This document shows, one piece after another, positions 1-5,517 of a DNA stretch of 17,859 bases (position 1 is its first letter; each line of letters starts with the position of its first letter). The notes beneath the pieces are model-generated. The model had not been told where the DNA came from. It did not search any database and worked only from the letters and a program-made list of their open reading frames with translations. Made by a program: the position numbers and the translations under genes. Source of the DNA: an uncultured Collinsella sp. (GTDB taxonomy: Bacteria > Actinomycetota > Coriobacteriia > Coriobacteriales > Coriobacteriaceae); the NCBI GenBank assembly GCA_900754385.1, contig CAAECP010000119.1:1-17859 (forward strand), written 5' to 3'.

Positions 1-657
1 ACGCCGCTCATGCTCAAGTCGACCAAGTCGACGGCTCGCATGCAGGTGCTGCAGCCCAAGATGCTCGAGATCCAGGAGCGCTATGTCGACGATCCCCAGC
101 GTCAGGCCGAGGAGATGCAGAAGTTCTACAGCGAGAACAAGTTCAACCCCATGGCTGGCTGTCTGCCGCTGCTGATTCAGATGCCTATCCTGTTCGCCCT
201 GTTTACATTGCTGCGCAACCTGCCGCAGTACTTTAACGACGGCACGTTCTCGTTCTTCAACATCCTGCCCGACCTGACCACCACGCCGAGTGCTTCCTTT
301 GCCGATGGCTTTATGGTTGCACTGCCTGCGCTGGTTTGCCTGATCCTGTTCGCCGTCCTGACCCTGATTCCGCAGCTCTATATGTCGCGCAACCAGACCG
401 GCCAGCAGGCTCAGAGCATGCGTATGATGGCCGTTGTCATGACGGTCATGATGCTTTGGATGGGCTGGAGCCTTCCCGTTGGTGTTCTGCTGTACTACGA
501 CGTCTCGTCTGCTTGGCAGGTTATCCAGCAGATTTTTGTGACGCAGAAGGTCATCGACAAGGCGAAGGCCGATGAGGAGGAGCGTCTTAAGAACGCTCCG
601 CTGCAGGTTGAGGTCACTCGTCGAGAGAAGAAGCCGCGCCCGCACAAGAAGAAGTAG
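1..657 (+). CDS. yidC: Membrane protein insertase YidC/Oxa1 (3' part, start outside window)
   Basis: YidC inserts and folds proteins in the cytoplasmic membrane, alone or with SecYEG. The reading frame is open from base 1, so the 218 visible residues are the C-terminal part and the ATG at 10 is internal. Visible family features are the cytoplasmic basic/amphipathic loop around the first 45 residues, the segment FNPMAGCLPLLIQMPILFAL typical of the Oxa1 core, and two further hydrophobic segments (about residues 100-125 and 140-170). A lysine/arginine-rich tail ends in RREKKPRPHKKK, as expected for a ribosome-contacting tail. The upstream conserved arginine segment is not visible. The gene is followed 44 bp later by jag, a conserved order (rnpA-yidC-jag) near bacterial origins. 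The family assignment is safe; the N-terminal architecture cannot be judged. Confidence 0.95.
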   Translation, partial: TPLMLKSTKSTARMQVLQPKMLEIQERYVDDPQRQAEEMQKFYSENKFNPMAGCLPLLIQMPILFALFTLLRNLPQYFNDGTFSFFNILPDLTTTPSASFADGFMVALPALVCLILFAVLTLIPQLYMSRNQTGQQAQSMRMMAVVMTVMMLWMGWSLPVGVLLYYDVSSAWQVIQQIFVTQKVIDKAKADEEERLKNAPLQVEVTRREKKPRPHKKK

Positions 658-674
658 TGGGATATCAATCTTAT

Positions 675-686
675 TTAGGTACCTAA
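675..686. promoter_or_regulatory. Perfect 12-bp palindrome TTAGGTACCTAA, copy 1
   Basis: A perfect inverted repeat lies between yidC and jag, 15 bases before the jag ATG and immediately upstream of its GGAG. Followed by C it forms the 13-mer TTAGGTACCTAAC, which recurs exactly at 4179-4191. It could be an operator or a processing site. I do not recognise the binding protein. Confidence 0.4.
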
Positions 687-691
687 CTTTT

Positions 692-695
692 GGAG
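692..695 (+). promoter_or_regulatory. Ribosome binding site deciding the jag start
   Basis: GGAG lies 6 bases before the ATG at 702. The in-frame TTG at 690, which would give a longer protein, overlaps the front of this site and has no site of its own, so 702 is preferred. Confidence 0.7.
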
Positions 696-701
696 TACGT
701 T

Positions 702-1271
702 ATGTCTGAAGAGATCATCGAGGATATGCTTGAGGAGGTTGCCCCGCAGGTCGCGGGCGATTATCCCGAGATTGCACAGCGCTACAAGGCTGGTGAAGAG
801 CTGACCGATGAGGAGCTCGACACCATTGCCGATGTTGCTATTTCCATCCTGCGTTCCATCCTTTCGCACTTCGATGCCGCCAACTCTCCTATCGATGAGT
901 ATGAGGGCGACGAAGGTGAGCTGATTTTGGATGTAACGGCTCCCGACCTTGCTGTTCTCATTGGCCGTCATGGTCGCACCCTTGATGCCCTTCAAGTTAT
1001 GTTCTCTTTGCTGGTGAGCCGCAAACTTGGCTTTAGGTATCCGGTTGTAGTGGACGTCGAGGGATACAAGAGCCGCCGTCAGGACAAGGTTGCCTCCATG
1101 GCTCAGTCTGCTGCCGAGCGTGCCATTCGCACTCATAAGAGTGTTTCGCTTCCGCCCATGAATGCCTACGAGCGTCGACTGGTTCACATTGCACTTCGTG
1201 GCAATGATGCCGTCGATACTCATTCTGAGGGTTCTGACCCTGATCGCCATGTGGTGATTGTTGCTCGATAA
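702..1271 (+). CDS. jag: Jag (SpoIIIJ-associated) RNA-binding protein, KH and R3H domains
   Basis: Jag/KhpB-type proteins are cytoplasmic RNA-binding proteins linked to cell elongation and small-RNA handling, and are usually encoded beside yidC. The 189-residue product has an acidic N-terminal region (1-80), a KH motif IGRHGRT at 87-93 with the following helix LDALQVMFSLL, a basic linker (KSRRQDK, 123-129) and an R3H domain around MNAYERRLVHIAL (153-165) ending in VVIVAR. The separate Jag_N domain found in longer homologues is not evident, so this is the short form. The start at ATG 702 is chosen because GGAG sits 6 bases upstream; the TTG at 690 lacks a site. The gene is probably co-transcribed with yidC and closes that operon, since a strong terminator follows 18 bp later. 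Confidence 0.93.
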   Translation: MSEEIIEDMLEEVAPQVAGDYPEIAQRYKAGEELTDEELDTIADVAISILRSILSHFDAANSPIDEYEGDEGELILDVTAPDLAVLIGRHGRTLDALQVMFSLLVSRKLGFRYPVVVDVEGYKSRRQDKVASMAQSAAERAIRTHKSVSLPPMNAYERRLVHIALRGNDAVDTHSEGSDPDRHVVIVAR

Positions 1272-1289
1272 TCTACTCGAGTTTATGCT

Positions 1290-1322
1290 AAGGGGACGTG
1301 GTTTCCACGTCCCCTTTTTTTG
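1290..1322 (+). terminator. Rho-independent terminator after yidC-jag
   Basis: A perfect 11-bp stem, AGGGGACGTGG (1291-1301) pairing with CCACGTCCCCT (1305-1315), has a TTT loop and is followed by a T run through 1321. An extra A-T pair can extend the stem. It separates yidC-jag from rsmG. Confidence 0.93.
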
Positions 1323-1354
1323 TCAAAAGTTCTCGATACGCTGATTTTTGTCAG

Positions 1355-1361
1355 AAAGGAG
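1355..1361 (+). promoter_or_regulatory. Ribosome binding site deciding the rsmG start
   Basis: AAAGGAG lies 6 bases before TTG 1368. The longest open frame would begin at TTG 1320 inside the terminator T run, which is implausible. Confidence 0.75.
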
Positions 1362-1367
1362 CTTTCG

Positions 1368-2105
1368 TTGTTAGCACTTACTGATCAGCAAGCTGACGAG
1401 ATGTTGAGTCGTCTAGCTTTCTATTGCAAAGAGTATTCCTTGAGCGTAACTGATGTTGAGCTGAGGAAATGTATTCAGCATTTGGATTTGGTTCTAGAAA
1501 CAAATAAGACAACCAATCTCACCCGTATTCTTAACGTAGAAGATGCTGCAGTACTTCATATCCTCGACTCACTTGTTTTGCTCCCCTATATCAACAAGGC
1601 TCCTGAGGGAGCTTTGCTCGATATGGGAACAGGTGCGGGCTTCCCTGGTATTCCATTAACCATAACCACGCATCGTAAAGCTACTTATATTGACTCTGTT
1701 GGCAAGAAGGTTGATGCGGTAAATTCCTTTGTCCATGCTCTTGGATTGAAACATGCCCATGCGGTTCATGATCGTCTTGAAGAATATGCTCGGAGCCATA
1801 AGAAGCAGTTCTCTGTTGTAACCGCCCGCGCACTGGCCCCTCTACCGATTCTTGTTGAGTATGCGGCTCCGTATCTGAAGGATGGAGGGCTATTTGTTAT
1901 AACCAAGGGCAATCCTTCGGATGAGGAGCTTGCTTCCGGCATGTCAGCAGCTAAGATTTGCGGCTTCACTTTGCTTCTGAATGACACAATTGATTTGCCT
2001 GAAGGCTTGGGTCACAGGGAGTTCATTGTTCTTAAGAAGAGTCATCCAGCATCTGTCTCATTGCCTCGTGCAAATGGCGTGGCAAAGAAGAATCCGCTTG
2101 CCTAG
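1368..2105 (+). CDS. rsmG: 16S rRNA (guanine-N7) methyltransferase RsmG (GidB)
   Basis: RsmG uses S-adenosylmethionine to methylate N7 of G527 (E. coli numbering) in 16S rRNA; loss causes low-level streptomycin resistance in several bacteria. The 245-residue product is of normal family length. Visible motifs are NLTRILNVEDAAVLHILDSL (50-69), the SAM-binding loop LLDMGTGAGFPGIPL (83-97), and YIDSVGKKVDAVNSF, corresponding to the conserved SxxKKxxFL region. They are followed by TARALAPLPILVEYA and the typical C-terminal LPRANGVAKKNPLA tail. TTG 1368 is chosen because of the AAAGGAG 6 bases upstream. The gene is clearly AT-richer than ddl or dinG downstream and ends directly against the first parS site. 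Transcription must start inside or just after the jag terminator, or rely on read-through; I could not find a convincing promoter. Confidence 0.94.
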   Translation: MLALTDQQADEMLSRLAFYCKEYSLSVTDVELRKCIQHLDLVLETNKTTNLTRILNVEDAAVLHILDSLVLLPYINKAPEGALLDMGTGAGFPGIPLTITTHRKATYIDSVGKKVDAVNSFVHALGLKHAHAVHDRLEEYARSHKKQFSVVTARALAPLPILVEYAAPYLKDGGLFVITKGNPSDEELASGMSAAKICGFTLLLNDTIDLPEGLGHREFIVLKKSHPASVSLPRANGVAKKNPLA

Positions 2106-2106
2106 A

Positions 2107-2122
2107 TGTTTCACGTGAAACA
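2107..2122. promoter_or_regulatory. parS site 1 (TGTTTCACGTGAAACA)
   Basis: The sequence is identical to the canonical 16-bp parS palindrome bound by chromosomal ParB. With flanking A and T it is an 18-bp perfect palindrome. It begins one base after the rsmG stop codon. Confidence 0.97.
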
Positions 2123-2145
2123 TAATGGATACTAACAACTTGCAG

Positions 2146-2161
2146 TGTTTCACGTGAAACA
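2146..2161. promoter_or_regulatory. parS site 2 (TGTTTCACGTGAAACA)
   Basis: This is a second perfect parS, starting exactly 39 bp after site 1. Its flanks differ, so the palindrome is only 16 bp. Confidence 0.97.
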
Positions 2162-2184
2162 TGGCGGTTGATATCGATTCGGAA

Positions 2185-2200
2185 TGTTTCACGTGAAACA
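2185..2200. promoter_or_regulatory. parS site 3 (TGTTTCACGTGAAACA)
   Basis: This is a third perfect parS, exactly 39 bp after site 2, extending to an 18-bp palindrome. It lies 39 bp before the parA start codon, so ParB bound here could also affect parAB expression. Confidence 0.97.
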
Positions 2201-2239
2201 TCCTCCGTTTGACAGCTTTAATACACACCAGGAGGGACC

Positions 2240-3040
2240 GTGGGATTTCGCGACGTTAAGCGTTCAAAGAGCGCAAAAGACACGCGTATCATTGCAATCA
2301 TCAATCAAAAAGGCGGCGTCGGTAAGTCAACGACGGCTGTAAACCTTGCAGCAGCACTGGGTGAGCAGGGTCGTAAGACACTGATTGTCGATTTTGATCC
2401 GCAGGGAAACAGCACCAGTGGATTCGGAATTGAAAAAGAAGACCTTGATCACTGCATCTATGATGCATTGTTGAATGATGTGCTGGCAGAATCACTTGTT
2501 CTTGATACAAATTGCAAAAAGGTATTCGTAATTCCAGCTACAATTCAGCTTGCAGGCGCCGAAATTGAGCTCGTAAGCGCAATTGCACGTGAAACCCGCC
2601 TCAAAGATTTGCTTGAGCCGATTCAGGACGAGTTCGATTTTATTTTCATTGACTGTCCTCCTTCGCTCGGCCTGCTTACTATCAACGCTTTGACCGCAGC
2701 AGACAGCGTTTTGATTCCGATCCAGTGCGAATATTACGCACTCGAGGGCGTTACGAAGCTGCTTGAGTCAATGAAGATGGTCAAATCAAGGCTGAACAAG
2801 GGCTTAGACACCTATGGTGTGCTTATGACCATGTATGACTCGCGTACTTCACTATCGAATCAGGTTGTTGAGGAGGTTCAATCGTACTTTGGTGATAAGG
2901 CGTTTAAGACGCTAATCCCCCGTACGGTTAAAATCTCCGAAGCTCCGTCTTTTGGAGAACCAGTAATTACCTATGCACCTCAAAATAAGGGTGCAAAAGC
3001 ATATATGAACCTTGCAAAAGAGGTGATCAAGCGTGCCTAG
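2240..3040 (+). CDS. parA: Chromosome-partitioning ATPase ParA (Soj)
   Basis: ParA-type ATPases bind DNA non-specifically as ATP dimers and are stimulated by ParB, which moves or positions the origin region. The 266-residue protein has the deviant Walker A motif KGGVGKST (24-31) with the signature first lysine, the A' motif DFDPQGN (51-57), and the Walker B region FIFIDCPPSLG with Asp138. It also has the family PIQCEYYALEG segment and a C-terminal SEAPSFGEPVITY block. The start GTG 2240 follows AGGAGGG at 2230-2236, a slightly tight but strong site. The gene overlaps parB by 8 bp. About 15 residues precede the conserved core, as in many actinobacterial Soj proteins. Three parS sites lie immediately upstream, so self-regulation through ParB is plausible but not shown. 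Confidence 0.96.
   Translation: MGFRDVKRSKSAKDTRIIAIINQKGGVGKSTTAVNLAAALGEQGRKTLIVDFDPQGNSTSGFGIEKEDLDHCIYDALLNDVLAESLVLDTNCKKVFVIPATIQLAGAEIELVSAIARETRLKDLLEPIQDEFDFIFIDCPPSLGLLTINALTAADSVLIPIQCEYYALEGVTKLLESMKMVKSRLNKGLDTYGVLMTMYDSRTSLSNQVVEEVQSYFGDKAFKTLIPRTVKISEAPSFGEPVITYAPQNKGAKAYMNLAKEVIKRA
2581..2596. promoter_or_regulatory. parS-like half site inside parA
   Basis: AATTGCACGTGAAACC matches the parS 16-mer at 12 positions, including an unbroken CACGTGAAAC. The left arm is not conserved. It may be chance within coding sequence or a weak ParB contact. Confidence 0.2.
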
Positions 3041-3938
3041 TGTAAAGAAACGTGGCGGATTGGGACGTGGACTGAATGCTTTGGTTTCAGAGGCCGAGTA
3101 TGAGACCGGCGGTTCGGCTGCATCGGCTTCAAATGCTCCATCTGAAACAAAACTACCTATTGAGGATATCGTTCCCAACCCTAATCAGCCGCGAATTCAC
3201 TTTAACGAAACTGAACTTCGCGAGTTGAGCGAGTCAATCCAAGAACATGGCGTTTTGCAGCCGCTTTTGGTTCGCAAGCATGGAAACGGCTATGAGATCA
3301 TCGCTGGTGAGCGTCGTTACCAGGCGTCAAAGCTTGCTGGCCTTGAAGAATTGCCAGTCATCATTAAAGAGGTAAATGATGAAGAGATGCTGGCTCTTGC
3401 TCTTATCGAAAACCTTCAACGTTCAGATCTGAATCCCGTCGAAGAGGCTAAGGGCTATCGACAGCTCATCGATGCCAGCGGTATGACCCAGGAGGCATTG
3501 TCGAAGGCAGTAAGCAAGTCACGCTCTGCAATTACAAACTCGCTGCGTCTTCTCGATCTCCCCGAAGTAGTTCAGCAGATGATTTTTGAGGGTAAACTTA
3601 CTGCTGGTCATGCACGTGCGATTCTTGCAGTTCCCTATGAGGATGCTCGAATTCGACTTGCAGAGAAGGTTGTTGCAGAGGGCCTTTCCGTAAGAGCGAC
3701 AGAAAATCTTGCTCCGTTGTTTTCTGCCGGAGAGACGCCTAAGACGCCGAGGCCTGCAACCCCTCAGTCTTTTAAAAAGGCAGCCCGCGTGCTTCGTCAG
3801 GTTTTTAATACCAACGTGCGTGTGAAGAGCTCGCGTGGAAAGAATAAGATTGAGATTGAGTTTAAAGACGAGGAAGAGCTCTCTCGTATTCTTGGCGAAA
3901 TGATTCAGTTTGATCAAGGAGGCCAAGATGAGGAATAG
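3033..3938 (+). CDS. parB: Chromosome-partitioning protein ParB (Spo0J)
   Basis: ParB loads on parS, binds CTP and slides as a clamp to build the partition complex that is acted on by ParA and recruits condensin. The 301-residue product shows the N-terminal ParA-contacting stretch KKRGGLGRGLNAL (5-17) and the NPNQPR box (49-54). The CTP-binding motifs GERRYQASKLAG (92-103) and ENLQR (126-130) follow, then the parS-reading helix-turn-helix at about 151-175 (MTQEALSKAVSKSRSAITNS) and a GKLTAGHARA segment. A flexible threonine/proline linker (234-245) precedes the C-terminal dimerisation domain. GTG 3033 overlaps the parA stop by 8 bp and has an AGAGG site upstream, so the genes are translationally coupled. 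The three perfect parS sites upstream of parA are its expected targets. Confidence 0.96.
   Translation: MPSVKKRGGLGRGLNALVSEAEYETGGSAASASNAPSETKLPIEDIVPNPNQPRIHFNETELRELSESIQEHGVLQPLLVRKHGNGYEIIAGERRYQASKLAGLEELPVIIKEVNDEEMLALALIENLQRSDLNPVEEAKGYRQLIDASGMTQEALSKAVSKSRSAITNSLRLLDLPEVVQQMIFEGKLTAGHARAILAVPYEDARIRLAEKVVAEGLSVRATENLAPLFSAGETPKTPRPATPQSFKKAARVLRQVFNTNVRVKSSRGKNKIEIEFKDEEELSRILGEMIQFDQGGQDEE
3916..3922 (+). promoter_or_regulatory. Ribosome binding site inside the parB 3' end
   Basis: AAGGAGG lies 5 bases before ATG 3928. It supports this start over the in-frame TTG 3910, which precedes the site. Confidence 0.75.
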
Positions 3939-4182
3939 AATTTTAACTGCGATTGCATTGGCGACGACTGTCGTGGCTGGTGCCTTTGCTGGCTATAAGA
4001 TCGCGACAGACGATGAACTTCGAGGTCGTTTGCTTCGTAGTGCGCAAGATATTATCGATACATCCAAGAAGAAAATGGATGTTATGACAGAAGATGTTGC
4101 AATGCGTACTGCTCAGGTAACGAAGAATCCCAAGATTAATCAGGGTTGGGTCAGTAACCAATGGGAAAATGTAGGCTATTAG
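3928..4182 (+). CDS. Small single-pass membrane protein coupled to parB (unknown function)
   Basis: The gene encodes 84 residues. It starts 11 bp before the end of parB with an ideal AAGGAGG, so it is very likely translated together with it. A short basic start (MRNR) is followed by one hydrophobic segment (about 5-22, ending AGAFAGYK), so it is probably a single membrane anchor. The remaining ~60 residues are hydrophilic and mixed-charge with helical character (DELRGRLLRSAQDIIDTSKKKMDVM), then a lysine/asparagine-rich end with the tail WVSNQWENVGY. The layout resembles small YtxH-like proteins, but I see no diagnostic motif and do not assign that family. The coupling suggests a role linked to ParAB, for example tethering segregation to the membrane; this is inference. 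The stop codon lies inside the second copy of the 12-bp palindrome. Confidence 0.85.
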   Translation: MRNRILTAIALATTVVAGAFAGYKIATDDELRGRLLRSAQDIIDTSKKKMDVMTEDVAMRTAQVTKNPKINQGWVSNQWENVGY

Positions 4183-4190
4183 GTACCTAA
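4179..4190. promoter_or_regulatory. Perfect 12-bp palindrome TTAGGTACCTAA, copy 2
   Basis: It is identical to the copy at 675-686, including the following C. It spans the stop codon of the small membrane protein gene and precedes its terminator by about 20 bp. Confidence 0.4.
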
Positions 4191-4212
4191 CAATTACTTA
4201 GCATATTGTGAT

Positions 4213-4252
4213 GGGTCCTTGTCTGATTCACGAGACAAGGACCCCTTATTTT
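4213..4252 (+). terminator. Rho-independent terminator of the rsmG-parAB operon
   Basis: A 12-bp perfect stem, GGGTCCTTGTCT (4213-4224) with AGACAAGGACCC (4233-4244), has an 8-base loop and is followed by CTTATTTT. It lies 30 bp after the small membrane protein gene. Confidence 0.9.
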
Positions 4253-4297
4253 GGCCGTAAAAATGGGACCAGTAGCAGCTGATTCAAAATTAAGGTC

Positions 4298-4343
4298 AAT
4301 AAATGAAACGACCCCGGTTGCATATCCTGCAACCGGGGTCGTT
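4298..4343 (-). terminator. Terminator of rlmN
   Basis: A 16-bp perfect stem pairs 4307-4322 with 4328-4343 across a 5-base loop. Read on the minus strand it is followed by a T-rich run (TTTCATTTATT), so it ends rlmN transcripts. It may also back up the plus-strand terminator, but no T run follows it in that direction. Confidence 0.85.
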
Positions 4344-4346
4344 CGA

Positions 4347-4362
4347 TGTTTCACATGAAACG
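4347..4362. promoter_or_regulatory. Degenerate parS-like palindrome
   Basis: TGTTTCACATGAAACG differs from parS at two positions: the central G and the last A. It sits between the rlmN stop codon and the rlmN terminator stem, about 2.2 kb from the parS cluster. Because the centre CACGTG is altered, binding may be weak. Confidence 0.45.
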
Positions 4363-4379
4363 TTTTGGGTGCGACTCCC

Positions 4380-5432
4380 CTATGCGTTCTTCTGAACTTT
4401 GAAGCGCTGCTTCAGCTGTCCGCAAGCGGCGTCAATATCGTTACCACGGGAGTTACGAATCGTTGTCTCGATGCCACGGGACTCAAGGCGACGCTGAAGA
4501 TCATCAACCTTATGAATCGGCGTCGGCTTGAGCGGGCTACCCTCGATGTCGTTAAGCTGAATGAGGTTAACGTGGCACAGCGTTCCCTCGCAGAAGTCGC
4601 AGAGCGCCTGCATTTCCGGATTCGTATCGTTGACGCCTTCGATCATGGCATACTCATAGGTTGGGCGGCGGCCGGTCTTCTCGGTGTAGAGCTGAAGCGC
4701 TTCATGAAGGCGAAGCAGCGTGTGCTTCTTAACACCGGGCATGAGCTTATTGCGCGTCGACTGGATGGCGGAATGCAGTGAAACAGCAAGCGTGAACTGC
4801 TCGGGGATGTCGGCAAATTTGCGAATACCGGGAATAACGCCACTGGTAGAGACGGTGAGGTGACGAGCGCCGATACCGATGCCATCGGGGTCGTTGAGGA
4901 TTCGCAGCGCCTTGAGAACCTCGTCGTAGTTGGCAAACGGCTCGCCCTGGCCCATGAAGACAACGCTCGTGGCGCGCTCGCCAAAGTCGTTGGATACATG
5001 AAGTACCTGGTCGACGATCTCTTGAGCGGTCAGAGAGCGCTTGAGGCCGTTGAGACCGGTAGCGCAAAAGGCACAGCCCATGCCGCAGCCTGCCTGGGTG
5101 GAAACGCAGACGGAAAGCTTGTTACGACGGGGCATGCCGACGGTCTCGACGGAAACGCCGTCGTGGTATTCGAGCAGATACTTGCGCGAGCCATCTTTGG
5201 AAACCTGCTTGGTGAGTTCAGTGGGCGTGTCAAAGGCAAAAGCCTCTTTAAGCTGCTCGCGGAAAGCCTTGGGAATGTTGGTCATATCGTCAAACGAACA
5301 AACGTTCTTCTCGAAGACCCATTCAATGAGCTGCTTCGCGCGGAACGCGGGCTGGCCAAGTTCGGCCACGAGCTCGCGAATATCGTTTTGGCTCAAGTCG
5401 CGAATGTCCTGAGATTTAGTCCTGGGATTCAT
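4380..5432 (-). CDS. rlmN: Dual-specificity rRNA/tRNA adenine-C2 methyltransferase RlmN
   Basis: RlmN is a radical-SAM enzyme that makes m2A2503 in 23S rRNA and m2A37 in some tRNAs, supporting translational accuracy. The 350-residue product has normal length. It carries the iron-sulfur motif CxxxCxxC (C116, C120, C123 in GCGMGCAFCATG), the two mechanistic cysteines C109 (LSVCVS) and C337 (DAACGQL), VFMGQGEPFANYD, SLHSAIQSTRNKLMP, and the C-terminal TIRNSRGNDIDAACGQL. The pair of mechanistic cysteines and the Ala/Gly-rich region fit RlmN, and nothing suggests the resistance enzyme Cfr. The start has a weak AAAGG about 6 bases upstream. The gene is monocistronic, divergent from ddl, and ends in its own hairpin. 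Confidence 0.95.
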   Translation of the reverse strand: MNPRTKSQDIRDLSQNDIRELVAELGQPAFRAKQLIEWVFEKNVCSFDDMTNIPKAFREQLKEAFAFDTPTELTKQVSKDGSRKYLLEYHDGVSVETVGMPRRNKLSVCVSTQAGCGMGCAFCATGLNGLKRSLTAQEIVDQVLHVSNDFGERATSVVFMGQGEPFANYDEVLKALRILNDPDGIGIGARHLTVSTSGVIPGIRKFADIPEQFTLAVSLHSAIQSTRNKLMPGVKKHTLLRLHEALQLYTEKTGRRPTYEYAMIEGVNDTNPEMQALCDFCEGTLCHVNLIQLNDIEGSPLKPTPIHKVDDLQRRLESRGIETTIRNSRGNDIDAACGQLKQRFKVQKNA

Positions 5433-5447
5433 GGAAGCCTTTCGATT

Positions 5448-5477
5448 TTGGGGAAACGTAGAGGGTATCGCTACAAT
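5448..5477 (+). promoter_or_regulatory. Candidate promoter of ddl
   Basis: TACAAT (5472-5477) is a good -10, with TTGGGG (5448-5453) as a fair -35 at an 18-base spacing. Transcription would start near 5484, about 34 bases before the ddl ATG. This lies in the divergent rlmN-ddl gap. Confidence 0.4.
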
Positions 5478-5517
5478 ATGGTATCAGCTGCAGAAATTAT
5501 AGAGGAGGAGTCTGCCC

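Noticed and set aside
675..686. TTAGGTACCTAA as a DtxR/IdeR iron box
   Set aside because: The arms TTAGG and CCTAA match, but the known box is about 19 bp with an inner repeat and different spacing, and neither neighbour is an iron gene.
675..1250. A 191-codon minus-strand frame over jag
   Set aside because: It mirrors jag, which has clear KH and R3H domains; no independent support.
2209..2222. TTGACA and TTTAAT upstream of parA as a promoter
   Set aside because: The two boxes are only 2 bases apart. Used alone, either would put the other element inside the ribosome site, or start transcription on top of it.
2106..2239. Replication origin with DnaA boxes near parS
   Set aside because: I found no cluster of TTATCCACA-like sites here or at 4183-4379; the origin is probably outside the window.
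3613..3618. CACGTG inside parB as another parS
   Set aside because: Only the 6-bp core is present, without the flanking arms.
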